DNA from: Bremia lactucae
Lineage: Eukaryota; Oomycota; Peronosporomycetes; Peronosporales; Peronosporaceae
Direction of reading: 5' to 3'
Length of the DNA stretch: 43,511 nucleotides
NCBI RefSeq assembly: GCF_004359215.1
Contig: NC_090628.1
Span: 1,651,755-1,695,265 of the forward strand
Each line of letters opens with the position of its first letter. The stretch's first letter is position 1. The notes below the pieces were generated by a model. It searched no databases. It saw only the letters and a list, made by a program, of their open reading frames with translations, and was not told the DNA's origin. The position numbers were made by a program, and so were the translations under genes. Of the stretch, positions 28,274 through 38,342 are shown one piece after another.

Positions 28274-29400
28274 TTACTCAATTGTTGGTCGAATGGCCAC
28301 CATCTCAGATAAGTCGCCAGCCTTTAAGGCTCCGCCGCACTCATGAATAGACGTTTCGTCTATCTCTAAAAGAGCATGTAACGAAGAGATTGCTGCAAGG
28401 CTAACTTTCCCCTCAATGTTACCGATTATACCATTTACAAGCGTATGTAAGTGCTCACTCGTATCACTTTGTGAGGGTATACACGCTTCGTGTCCATCCT
28501 GTCTTAGAGTGGAGACAATACGCCTCTTAGAGGCCGGGGCATTTACGTCCCCGGATTTTCCAGCCTGTATTGGTTCTATACAAGACATGGTGTCTAATTT
28601 GACATCCGACAAGGAGTTAGGTAAGTTAACTTCCTTATCCAGCGAACTATTACGCTGTCGCTTCACGTGCATTCGAAGGGTTTGACCCAAAATGCCCTGG
28701 CGAACCGCCAATAGTGTCACTATTGACACTCAGCATGGTACCACCTCGGCCGAGCACACTCGGTGGACTTAGACGTGCCACTCCACGTATCTCAGGGATC
28801 TCGCACCCTCGATGATTCGACCTTAGGCCAACAATGCTTTCAGCATTCAGTGAATCGTTATTACAACGAGTGTCACTCGACGGAGTATGTGCCGTTCCAC
28901 TTATTTCTGGCTGAGCCGGGCTCAGAATTAATGTTTTTTACATTAGAGTTTATTAACTCAGACATGCCAATGTCTAAAACACTGACAGACTCATTCAATA
29001 ATCAGCGTCAATAGCGCGTATGTTGCCTAGCAAAGGTGGGTTCATGAATCTCCAAAACTTTGCTAGGAACATTGCGCGTGGCGCCTAATGTCTTAGACCT
29101 CCAATCGATCCATGGCTATTGGTGTTCTAACCAGGCCATACCAAGGATGAGATCATATCTCGAATCCAAATCAAGGACGAGACAGCGTTCCATACTGTCA
29201 AAGTCCAGAAACCTTATACCTAAGTTCAATGGAACTTTGGGAACAGTGACACGAGTCCCAGTCGCTAAGCGAACAGTGATTGTATCACCTTCATGCGCTT
29301 TAAGCGCCTCAACGTGTTGTTGACTGCCTTCAAGGGAAAAGCGTCGAGCATAATTGCAAGACGCTCCTGAGTCAATTATATTTGATTACGGCTTATCAAA
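28274..29400 (-). pseudogene. Chromovirus B: protease and linker region
   Basis: On the minus strand the retropepsin active site reads IIDSGASCNYA at about 29350-29382, followed by ITVRLATGTRVTVPKV and the block YDLILGMAWL near 29125-29150. A 151-codon linker frame at 28274-28729 leads towards RT. A stop separates the active site from the preceding gag frame. The linker DNA is rich in short perfect inverted repeats (28347-28363, 28709-28725, 28867-28879, 28911-28925, 28929-28945, 28960-28975, 29026-29067). Confidence 0.75.
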
Positions 29401-30603
29401 GCCCTTAACAGTCGCTTGAGCAACTAGCAAGCCAGGCTTGTACTCTCGCCCCGTGCCATTAAGCACCGAGCTAATAGGGGCTAGGCTCTGTTTAATCTTA
29501 TCTATTAGAGGTTCAATAGAGCCTAGGTCTTCCCCAGTAGGGAGCCCGCACCTATTGGGTATCGAAGTTTTCCAGCACCGTACCAGATCTCTTGTATAGG
29601 TCGGAGTTGGAGCTCTTTCGAGCTTAACGCGAATTTCGTAGGGGGCAGGCCGGACGTAAATGTTTCGTGCTTCCGCATATATAACATTTACGGATGGTCT
29701 TATGCTGTTCCACAGCTTGAAGAGCCTCTTCTCCTTCCTCAACGAGGCTTCAATCCATCGGTTCCACTCTGTTAAACGGAACCCATGTGCTCGAAGAGCT
29801 TGTTCGGTAATCAGGCGTGCTAACGCGAGCAGACTTAAAGTCGAATTCGGCGCGTAGCGCTATGGCAACTGCCTCTTCGAAAGTACCAGGATAAGATCGG
29901 AATAATTCCCTCCGGGCAACGCCCTCATTGAGACTCCCCATAAAGATAGTTACTACAATTGCTTCTTGCATCGGGTCTTGATGCATCGATGCAATGAGAG
30001 TTCTCAGCTCCTGGAAAATGTGCTTATGTACAGCAACATCAAGCCGAAGGCGATATTGCTCGCCTTGACATATTCGTCCATGGCGCGAGGATCGGCGAAG
30101 GTTGGAGTAGTCTCCCGGTTGACCACATGCCAAGTCGACTTGGTCAGGAACACGCCACGCATGTAGCGGCTCCAAGTCGCATAATTGTCGCCATCGAATT
30201 TGTCGATGGAGATCTTGGTGGCGGAATCTTGAGCAGAGGACATCGTTCTTGGGCTCATAACCTTTGTCTTCCTTCTGCTTGGTCCAGCACTTCTCCACAG
30301 TGTGCCCCAATTTCCTAGGGTTCTTTAATCCTGTCGAGTCGCTAGGAGCCGTGCTCGCATGATAAAAGCCTGATCTGGCGGTGCAAACATGCTAGTCATT
30401 TGCTGGTTCAGCATATCCCATGAGGGAAAAGCGTCGTTTATGGACGTGCTGCACGATAGTGCCATGGCTCTACCTCCAAGTTTGGAAAGGGTCATAGCCA
30501 CTTTTTGTCGTTCTGTTAAGAGCAAGGCGGAAGCAATGGACATTTCCATCTGCTTAATCCAAAAAGGGAGATTTTCTCCCTCTTTTCCCTTAAATGTCTT
30601 CAC
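29386..30603 (-). pseudogene. Chromovirus B: gag, disrupted by a Copia patch
   Basis: The start is FKGKEGENLPFWIKQMEMSI to RARLLATRQ (30325-30603). Gag resumes at about 30025 with [20 protein letters not shown] and RSYPGTFEEAVAIAL (to 29750), and a C-terminal part runs to 29386. The expected few residues joining ATRQ to ELRTL are replaced by about 290 bp of Ty1/Copia gag sequence. No intact zinc knuckle was seen in the Gypsy part. Confidence 0.8.
30020..30315 (-). mobile_element. Ty1/Copia gag fragment inserted in Gypsy gag
   Basis: On the minus strand the first piece reads LGHTVEKCW followed by [11 protein letters not shown], which resembles the end of a Copia zinc knuckle. Directly after it, in another frame, comes [20 protein letters not shown] followed by [13 protein letters not shown], the typical start of Copia gag. 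The knuckle therefore precedes the N-terminus, the reverse of the natural order. Gypsy gag sequence continues on both sides. Confidence 0.75.
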
Positions 30604-30890
30604 ATTTACAGTTAGATGGCTAGCCCTCGGCGTCAGGTACAGAGATGTAACAGGTTGGCGGTCCTTGACCGATCAGGGAGGCTTCGTATCACATGAAATC
30701 TTCAAGCGTTGCATGCAGGACCTCTGGTCCCTGGGAGATAATAAATTACACGTTTTAAAGCCCAAATAAGGCTTTAAGCATGTCATAAGCGGCGCGTTGC
30801 GCTTCTGACAGTTCTAAAACCTCTTCTATTTTCGTGGGTTTTTTTTCGTGTAAAGACTCAGGCGTAGATTGACTACTAGTGCTACCAGGT

Positions 30891-31148
30891 GTAGCGGAGC
30901 TACCTCGCTTCTAAAGTCAGAGGAAGATTTTCAGACTCAGAGAGTCACTTAGTTCTATTGAACTAATGGGTTTAACAACGCAGGTAGTCGTACAAGCTAT
31001 TAAAGCTTAAGGAATCCTAGTTCAAGGGATTCAGGGGTTCGTCGAACCAAGTGGCAACTAGTGTCCAAGAGGATTTATCTTAGAAAGGCTTCTATCTCTT
31101 ACAGATCAATGCGCAAGCATAAGAAAGGCACTTAACGCTTGAAGATCA
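30891..31148 (-). repeat. LTR of chromovirus B (3' portion)
   Basis: Starts TGTAGCGGAGC at 30891 on the plus strand, which is the LTR 3' end in minus orientation. On the minus strand it is followed by CCTGGTAGCAC, a primer-binding-site-like sequence, then gag. It matches 33546-33809 in reverse complement along its whole length; similarity stops near 31148, so the LTR 5' start is not resolved. Confidence 0.75.
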
Positions 31149-31174
31149 AAAGAAAACTGCACATACCGGTAAAT

Positions 31175-31720
31175 GAGGGCCGGAATGAGTTTTTAGCTGA
31201 TTGGTCAAGCTCGTATCATCATCATCAATGGAAGATTACACAGCAGCATTCGAAAAGTTGCGCGTTTATTACTCGCCACGTGTGATGCGTCACTTGAAGC
31301 AAACATGGCTCATTCACAAAGAGAAGATTAGCATTTTATATCTTTTACGTTCAACTCCTTTACGAAGTCTAAACTATAACATGCTGTTCTTGTTTGTCAC
31401 TTTCATATCTCATCACACACAACAGTTTGTTTTGGTATGGACCAGATAAGTAACGCACTACGGCCATACCACCGCACTGCGTGTGGAAGTAATGCACGCG
31501 ACTTTAGAGAATTATATTAGTAAATGCACCGGCGATTTGCAAGCTGCTTGAAATAGAATAGAACTTTCTTGCGAGAGCCAACTCAGCAAAATCCGGACTT
31601 GCAATGCTACACAATCTACAGGCGTCGACACAATTACATACAACAATCCGGTGTGGCAAGGAATCCGGCGCAAAATATCGAAACATGCCTTGCGTGCAAG
31701 CAATTTCGGCTAGCACAAAT
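31175..31720 (+). pseudogene. MULE-type transposase fragment
   Basis: Plus-strand pieces read NEFLADW, then in another frame SSSSMEDYTAAFEKLRVYY and LKQTWLIHKEKI, then VTHYGHTTALRVEVMHATLE with NYISKCTGDLQAA. After a TGA the frame goes on to NPVWQGIRRKISKHAL. The order W..L...TW...KE...HYGHTT-R-E-H--L--Y-----GDL is the C-terminal half of the MULE transposases common in oomycetes. Frameshifts and an internal stop make it a relic. The catalytic DDE part upstream is absent. Confidence 0.72.
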
Positions 31721-32694
31721 ATTCCTCAACAACAACAGCATTAATAATAATAGGGCAATATCTTGCACAGACGAACGTCAGGGATCCCCTTCCAACATAA
31801 ATATTAGCGTCTCATTCAATACAATACAGCCCTCAACAAAGTAGATGTTGATTCGTAGTGGTGGCTTAATCAAAATCAACACTAACAATGGAACAGCAAC
31901 ATCAACAGCAACACCTAGCATTGGTGAACATCAACGCCAAGTATTTAATGCTTCCCATTAGAATTACCTCACCGCCAAAGAACAATTCTCTCTTCAGTGC
32001 AAAAACAACTTATTACAACAATCCAACCCCCCCCACCTCTCAGGACAAGAGAAATGCCAGTTGGTGCGCGTAACACGTCCACCCAGCGGGACCCTTCTGC
32101 ATTCGAGTATGTCCAGCCCCAAAATCAATCCCGATCCCAATCCCAATCCTCACCCCTACCCAAACCCCAACCTACCAATGCATCCCAAATCAGTCAGTCT
32201 ACAAGATGCAGCATTTCCGTGTATCTGGACACAATACAAGGAGCTGCAGACTACGCCAGGTAACTTCTAGCAGTGTTAGTGACACCCATAGATATTTAAA
32301 TGCAGCATAAGAAAAGAAAGTTTGAATATTATCGTTATTGTCTCACAAGCTATCACAGCAGTTAAAATGTAGCACTAGACAATATTTCTGTACCACTATG
32401 CGTATGTGCCTTGTCATTTAAATGTCAATGATTTGTATGTATCGGCTTTGGCCATAAAGTATTACAAAAGTTGATTGGCTGGAAGTTTATGGGTGGGGTG
32501 CCTTTAGAAAAATGGTGAAGGTGCGTTTAGGAATTCCATTAATTTTAATCCAAGTACATTATTTTAGGTGTTTGAACCGTTGTTGTACATAGAAGTAAAG
32601 AAAATGTGGGCCGTGTTATAAGCTTCACTTTAGCTCAGTCGGTAAGATGTGGCAGCACTACTTGATACGTCACGGTTTCTTCAATATCCATGAG
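31721..32694. other. Region without a recognised gene; CAA- and CCCAA-rich simple sequence
   Basis: Positions 31725-31755 and 31885-31920 are CAACAG/CAACAA-rich, and 32120-32180 is a C-rich run of CCCAATCC/CCCAAACC-like units on the plus strand. Open frames over it (Gln-, Ser- and Pro-rich) look like a by-product of the repeats. From 32200 to 32694 nothing coding is recognised apart from a tRNA-like stretch near 32628-32690. Confidence 0.5.
32628..32693 (+). other. tRNA-like A-box sequence, possible SINE or tRNA relic
   Basis: The sequence TTTAGCTCAGTCGGTAAGAT is a good match to the D-arm/A-box of a tRNA. Downstream GGTTTCTTCAATATCC is only a weak T-arm/B-box. I cannot fold a convincing full cloverleaf, so this may be a decayed tRNA or a tRNA-derived SINE head. 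Confidence 0.3.
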
Positions 32695-33326
32695 TTAAAT
32701 TTTATCGGGCAATAATGTTTGATGTTTATCAGCACTATTTTGTTTAGATAGAGACATTCCTCGCTTTGTAAATGTGACATACATCAGACGGGAAGTTACG
32801 CTGCAAACAAATGAATTTAATACATCAGCGGCACCACGTTCTGGGAACGGATTCGGGGGAGGAGAAGGCGTTAAAGAGCGACGCTCTTGTTCCTCATCTT
32901 CTGCTGGAGTGTGACTTTCAAAGTCCACCATTCCCTCATCGTCGAGGAAGGTGATAAGAGTTTGTGACTCACGCCTGATTGACATAGGACAAAGGAAAGA
33001 AAAACACAAAACTAAACGGTTAGCTCTTAAGGTTCCAACCTCAAAGAGGAAATGAAGCGAATGTTGTCACTCGGTGTCAACAGTCTAATGTGGGAGGGTG
33101 TAATGGGGCACACATCGGTTGGAGAACCGTTGTTGTGGTACATTTACGTTATAGGTAATACACCCTTTTATCCTATTCTAAAATAGTTAATTACTTAAAT
33201 CCCATATATTATGGGTAACAAATGTGGTCGCCACCAGATATAAATCTGGAGGCCGAAATCTATTTTTCAATTAGCTAGGAAAAGTCTTAGGTTAAATAAT
33301 TCGATAAAGTGCAGTTCCCCTTTACA
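32695..33326 (-). mobile_element. Family C element, second copy: LTR plus start of gag region
   Basis: The LTR at 33099-33326 (228 bp) reads TGTAATGGGG on the plus strand and ends CCCCTTTACA, a TG...CA pair with near-matching inverted ends. To its left, 32800-33098 matches 24815-25110 in reverse and encodes the same FLDDEGMVDFESH peptide on the minus strand (104-codon frame 32695-33009). The similarity to the other copy ends near 32800. Confidence 0.75.
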
Positions 33327-33339
33327 CTTAAAAGAGAAG

Positions 33340-33530
33340 TGTAATGGGGGCACACATCGGTTGGAGAACCGTTGTTGTGATACATTTACTTTATGGGTAA
33401 AATACCCTTTTATCTAATTTTTAAATAGTTAGTTTCTTAAATCCCATTTATTATGGGTAGCACATGTGGTCGCCGCCAGATATAAATCTGGCTGCCAAAA
33501 TCTATTTTAGCTACGGTAAGGTATTTAGAT
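33340..33530 (-). repeat. Partial second family C LTR in tandem
   Basis: After a 13-bp spacer the sequence TGTAATGGGGGCACACATCG begins again and follows the first LTR to about 33510-33530, then diverges into chromovirus B LTR sequence. Two same-strand LTR copies this close suggest an insertion of one element into or beside another, or a recombination product. Confidence 0.7.
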
Positions 33531-33545
33531 TTAAACAATTAATTA

Positions 33546-33809
33546 TGATCTTAAAGCGTTAAGTGCCTTTCTAAGGCTTGAGTATTGATCTGTTAGAGTA
33601 GAAGCATTTCTTAGGTATATACTCTTTGGCACTAGTTGCAAATTTGGTCTACGAACCCCTGAATTTCTTGAAGCTAGGAATCATTAAGCTTTAATAGCTT
33701 GTACACTCCCTGAGTTGGTTTTTTTAATACTATTAGTTCTATATAATGCAGAGACTCTCTGACTCTAGAAGTCTTCCTCTGACTTAAGGAGCGAGGTAGC
33801 TCCGCTACA
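33546..33809 (+). repeat. LTR fragment of chromovirus B family, opposite orientation
   Basis: Reverse complement of 30891-31148 with many substitutions, ending GGTAGCTCCGCTACA at 33809. Together the two pieces form an inverted pair separated by about 2.4 kb that encloses the MULE relic and the family C pieces. No element body of this family follows on its right, so it is an isolated LTR or solo-LTR part. Confidence 0.72.
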
Positions 33810-33959
33810 TTTATACACGATGCTAGTTTATACATCGTATCGTCAGGCTTGATAAATTGCTTGCATACATCCAAAAGCGTAATTAATCTTTCGTGAATCA
33901 TATTATACTGTGCAATATCTTAAAACGCTTCCATTACAGACGTTTGTGACGAGATGTGT

Positions 33960-34170
33960 GAACACCATTTTCATCCAGGAGGTTCGTGTAGTGTACCAGA
34001 CCCTCTATATGAGGATATCTAGAGCCACCCCTGAAAAAAGTATGAGGTCCACTATCGGTCCATTTAATCCGAAAACCAGGGCGTCCACCGAAAAGGAACG
34101 TCTAGCAGTACCTGTTCGGGTGACCCATCGTAAATTCAAGATATTTTTCACCTCGTACTTATCATTCTAA
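33960..34170 (-). pseudogene. Element D: chromodomain-like relic
   Basis: The minus-strand translation begins KYEVKNILNLRWVTRTGTAR at about 34165, like the first strand of a chromodomain (YEVE-IL--R). Frames then change and only scattered similarity remains. It sits directly downstream of the integrase tail, where a chromovirus chromodomain belongs. Confidence 0.5.
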
Positions 34171-34227
34171 TTACTAGCTTTTCAACTGTCTTTGGGTAGA
34201 AACGCGGTTCAAAATCGTCATCTACAT

Positions 34228-35052
34228 TCAGCACAACTTCCTGATCCGGTCGCTTCGAGGCTTGAGACGACTGACATGGACCCATGGCTTCACACGGTAT
34301 ACACTATCACCCACTTTCAGCATTACGCAGAAGTCATCGTGAATCTCCTCGATTCTGAACGCACCTAAGCCAGCTTGCGACTCAGCCCAGTTTGCACTTA
34401 GGAATATACAACCAAACTGCATCGCCCTCCTTGACTTCAGACCGACTGACATCGGATCTCGTTGATGTCCGAGCGAAGGCTCGTCAGGGTTACAAACGCC
34501 TGAAGACTCGGTTGGACCTCTTTGAAAGGATAATGCTGAGGGATAGGCGTTACTCGCGTGTTGTCCCTCGCTCTCCAAGTCCTGTTCGTGGTGAGAGGCA
34601 TCGGTCCGATAGCTTTTCGCCTTCACCGTCCCCCCACCAACGACGCTGGACACACAGTCGGCGTCACCATCGGTCTCCTTAGACGGATGGAAGTATGTGA
34701 CCTCATTTGGGTCTACATACTGTTTCAGACGACCCACGTAAAAAACGGGGTGCATTTTCATATACGGGGGAAGGGTAACCTGTGCGCTTGACATCGCGTC
34801 ACGGACTTTTCGTGTGATGGCTAATCGCTCATCCACAAAGCGTTGAGCCTCGCTCACGCTTTTAGTGTCAATCTCGCCTACAACACCGCCGAGAGGTCGG
34901 TCATAGGACGTAGTATTATTGATCACTACTAAACTGGCAGGGTCACTAGGGCAAGTTTCTGTCGTTGAGATGATATCCTCGCGGGTAATCGTCATATTGA
35001 CGAAACTATGTCCCTCTTTCGCTCCGAGCATAGTGAGGGGCCCTCCCCCCAC
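34228..35052 (-). pseudogene. Element D: integrase C-terminal (GPY/F-like) part and linker
   Basis: A 274-codon frame with VSEAQRFVDERLAITRKVRD, then MKMHPVFYVGRLKQYVDP (GPY/F-like end) and a second block FRIEEIHDDFCVMLKVGD followed by WVHVSRLKPRSDR. It is offset from the integrase frame by a shift at the G/C run around 35038-35051, so the polyprotein is broken there. A segment between the two parts resembles no domain I know. Confidence 0.75.
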
Positions 35053-36019
35053 TCAGACTCGGGCTGCGCACAAACGAGACTGGCGTCCGAGGATGGCGGA
35101 GTCCGTTAATATAAAACGGTGTCTTACCCGTACTGGCGTATACACTGTTATTTATAGCAAACTCTACGAAGGGCAATTGCTTGCTCCACACTTTGGGAGT
35201 TGCAACAGTGCGTAAGACATCCGCCACGACCCGATTGGCACGTTCTGTTTGGCCATCGGTCTGGGGATGATCTGCAATCGACATGTGGAGCTTGCTACCT
35301 AGCAGCTCGAGCACATGTCGCCAAAAACCAGACGTAAAACGTGGATCCCGGTCCGATACTATGGACTCGAGCATCCCGTGTAGTTTGCAAACATGATCCA
35401 GGAACGAGAGAGCTGCCTTCTTGCGTGTGATCGATGTCTTACATGGTGCTAAATGCACCATCTTGCTCAGTCTGTCTACAAAGACGACTAGCCCTGTCCG
35501 ACCCTTATGATCGGGCGGCATGCCAAACATGAAGTCCAGACTTACTGACTTCCAACAGTTGGTTGGAATCGGTAGCGGCTTCAGTGGCGCACTGCTGGAC
35601 GGTGCAGGCTTAATGCGCTGACACTGTTCGCAAGAGCGAATATAGTTGGCCACCCATCTATATAGGTGTGGCCACCAAAATTCCTCTGACACTCGTAAGA
35701 ATGTCTTTTCACGGCCCAGATGCCCACTAGATGGCGCATCATGGAGCTCGTGAAGGATCATCAGCTTGAGATCTGTGTCATGAGGCACATAGATTCTCAA
35801 GGGATCACAAGGTGACAGCTGATGCCATAACAGGCCATCGCTGTAGCTAAAGCGATTGAGCTTAGCTTTCAGGTGCGACGGAAGGGAAACCTTTCGTCCA
35901 CCGAAGTGATCCAACAGCAGGCGACAGTGGTCGTCCTGACTGTAGCTCTCTTTTATCTCGGAGGCCAATGAGCTCGTCACGTGGTATGCCTTCATGGCTG
36001 CCAACGTCGACGGCTGAAA
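35006..36019 (-). pseudogene. Element D: integrase, zinc and catalytic core
   Basis: Catalyses insertion of the cDNA copy into the genome. Seen in order: HELHDAPSSGHLGREKTFLR and IRSCEQCQRIKP, the full HHCC finger; LDFMFGMPP with the first Asp; a core continuing IVSDRDPRFTSGFW with the second Asp; then HPQTDGQTERANRVVADVLR with the Glu. All three DDE residues are present. The frame is open for about 330 codons but enters the assembly gap at its N-terminal side and is frameshifted at its C-terminal side. Confidence 0.9.
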
Positions 36020-36397
36020 NNNNNNNNNNNNNNNNNNNNNNNNNNNNNNNNNNNNNNNNNNNNNNNNNNNNNNNNNNNNNNNNNNNNNNNNNNNNNNNNN
36101 NNNNNNNNNNNNNNNNNNNNNNNNNNNNNNNNNNNNNNNNNNNNNNNNNNNNNNNNNNNNNNNNNNNNNNNNNNNNNNNNNNNNNNNNNNNNNNNNNNNN
36201 NNNNNNNNNNNNNNNNNNNNNNNNNNNNNNNNNNNNNNNNNNNNNNNNNNNNNNNNNNNNNNNNNNNNNNNNNNNNNNNNNNNNNNNNNNNNNNNNNNNN
36301 NNNNNNNNNNNNNNNNNNNNNNNNNNNNNNNNNNNNNNNNNNNNNNNNNNNNNNNNNNNNNNNNNNNNNNNNNNNNNNNNNNNNNNNNNNNNNNNNN
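36020..36397. other. Assembly gap (378 N)
   Basis: A run of N between RNase H and integrase of element D. In related elements only a few tens of codons lie between these domains, so the true gap may be shorter than drawn, or it may hide an extra insertion. Any open frame drawn through it is meaningless. Confidence 0.98.
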
Positions 36398-36900
36398 GCA
36401 CTAGACACACTTTCCTGGTGTCTAACTTCGAAGTCTGGTCTGCGCGATGAAGCGTCAGCCAATACATTCGACTTACCCGGTTTATATTCAACTTTGAAAT
36501 CAAATTCAGAGAAGAATATGAGCCATCTTGCCATTCTAGGCGAGAGGTGCGGTGGGTTTATTGCGGTCTGCAGTGATGCGTGATCCGTATAAACCACGAT
36601 AGGGAAAATACGCCCAAGCGATTTTCCAAATGGTTCGGTCACGAAACTTGACAAGAGCATACTTATTGAAAGTAGCTCTTTGTCATGCACGGAATAATTC
36701 AGTTCGGCGGGTTTTGTGAGCCGGGACTGATAAGAGATGACACGGTCAACGTCGTCGTCATCCTTCTGCAGGAGCGCGCTGCCGATTGCAAAATTACTTG
36801 CATCGGAACGACGCTAAAGGGCTTATCCGCGTCTGGCAATGCCAAGACCGGTCTCTCCAAGAGATTGCTTCACTGATGTGGGCGCATTATCTTGTTCTTT
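36398..36900 (-). pseudogene. Element D: RNase H-like domain
   Basis: The minus-strand frame 36398-36690 reads HDKELLSISMLLSSFV, VYTDHASLQTAINPPHLSPR, ARWLIFFSEFDFKVEYKPGK and NVLADASSRRPDFE, the Gypsy RNase H with the terminal ADA-SRRP block. The part before it (to about 36850) has a frame break after the RT connection region. Confidence 0.85.
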
Positions 36901-37990
36901 GCGTCCTTTTAAGGAGATCAGGAATGGTTTAGTTTGCTCAGCATCACTCTTGCTATATTTATGCAAGTAATTAGCGAGCCCTAGGAATTTGCGCAAATCC
37001 CTCACATGCCGTGGGATTGGCCATTCCTTAACCGAATTTACCTTGTATGGGTCTGCTCGTACACCACGTGTACCTACGATGCAGCCCAGCACAGGCATCT
37101 CGGGGATCTTTAAGACGCACTTTTGCAAATTGACGTACACTTGGGGGTCCTCAAAGTCTGCAACACAGCGACTAAATGACGCTTGTGCGAATCTATTGCG
37201 CTCAGCCCGCTATCGGCCCTACTATCTACGAATACATCGTCAAAGTAATGAGGCGCGTAGGCACGGTGCTGACGCATCACGTGAGCCACCACTCGGTTGA
37301 AGGTCGCTGGTGCGTTTTTCGAACCTTGGAGCATCACAAGTCACTCCCAAAGCATACCGCTTGGGGTGCTTACTGCCGTTTTGGCTACATCGGACTCTCT
37401 CATGAGTACCTAATTGTAGCCTTCCTTCAAATCCAACGCGGAAAAGATAGTTGACTTTCCCATGGAGTTCAACAAGACATCTTTCCGCGGGATTGGCGTT
37501 TGCGCCGGTATGGTCGCCTTGTTCAGCTTAATGTAAGCATGAACCAGCGCCATCCACCTGTGGCTTTACGCACACAAAAGGTCGGACTGCAGTGAAGCGA
37601 TTTGCTCTCACGCACATGTCCCGCCTTGGCTCGCTTGTCGAAGAATTCATCAATATAATCGACTTGTTCTTTCGGCAACGGCCATGGCCTGGTCACACAA
37701 CACTTGGTGCCAGGTTCGAGGTCTATCTCGTGCCCGATGCCCCTATCTGCTGGTAGGCGTACCGGCACTTCTTCTGGGAACATATCGTGATGTTTCCACA
37801 TAACCTCAAAGAACGGGTTGTCTCTCAAGGCATCCCAGCTTTGAGCAGCGAACCGTTTCTTTTTGTTCGTTTCTAGGACGCTTTCGTCCATTGTGGACGA
37901 CGAGCAACAGTCCACCAAATTCTCTTCTGGAAACGGTGTGACTATTTCGTCGATCTTTCCTTCTTTAATGCGGCAAGGAACAAATCCCAC
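36823..37990 (-). pseudogene. Element D: reverse transcriptase
   Basis: Frames at 37523-37990, 37110-37337 and 36823-37140 give GIGHEIDLEPGTKCCVTRPW, AGHVRESKSLHCSPTFCVRK, IPAQTPIPRKD, FSALDLKEGYN, QGSKNAPATFNRVV, the active-site box YFDDVFVDS (a YxDD variant), and VLGCIVGTRGVRADP with EWPIPRHVRDLRKFLGLANY. Stops near 37397 and 37350 and frameshifts break it. Confidence 0.88.
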
Positions 37991-38342
37991 GACATCTCCG
38001 GGAGATTCACTATCTCCTCGGCAGATTTAAAGGCTTGTCGGAGCACCTCAACTGCGGATGCCTCCGCAATTTCGTCTTTGAACGACTCAAACACCTCGTT
38101 AGAAGGCCTGTCCTCTTTATTAGAGATGATCTAGATGTCACTCTTTTAGACGTGCCTTTGATCGTCCTAATCTGTCTGGTACTCGTTCTTCGAGTTACCA
38201 CGACCCTTTTCTGGGAAGCGAATGTCGTTGCACTCCTGGCTAACGCACCCCTTCCAACCGCACCAGGCTCTAGGCACCGTGCCGGTTAATGCGACGTATG
38301 ACTTCCTGTCGGCTTGCCGTCTACTGCCACAGGATTTCGGCT

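Larger units (their letters stand above)
25840..31148 (-). mobile_element. Ty3/Gypsy chromovirus relic B
   Basis: Minus-strand order is LTR (30891-31148), gag, protease, RT, RNase H, integrase zinc domain, then GPY/F-like region and chromodomain, as in chromoviruses. Every domain has stops or frameshifts, the integrase catalytic core is deleted, gag carries a Copia-derived patch, and the 3' LTR is missing because family C sequence begins at about 25803. Confidence 0.85.

Noticed and set aside
32120..32180. CCCAAT-rich run considered as telomere-like or CRISPR-like repeat
   Set aside because: Units are irregular, short and not separated by unique spacers; it is better described as simple sequence.
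31888..32263. Gln/Ser/Pro-rich open frames that could be a transcription factor fragment
   Set aside because: The composition follows directly from CAA/CAG and CCCAAT-like simple sequence, and no domain is present.
33674..33901. Minus-strand 75-codon frame near the family B LTR fragment
   Set aside because: It overlaps the LTR on one side and has no recognised homology; too weak to call a gene.
35862..36690. Long open frames spanning the N run
   Set aside because: They consist mostly of unknown bases; only the flanking RNase H and integrase parts are real.
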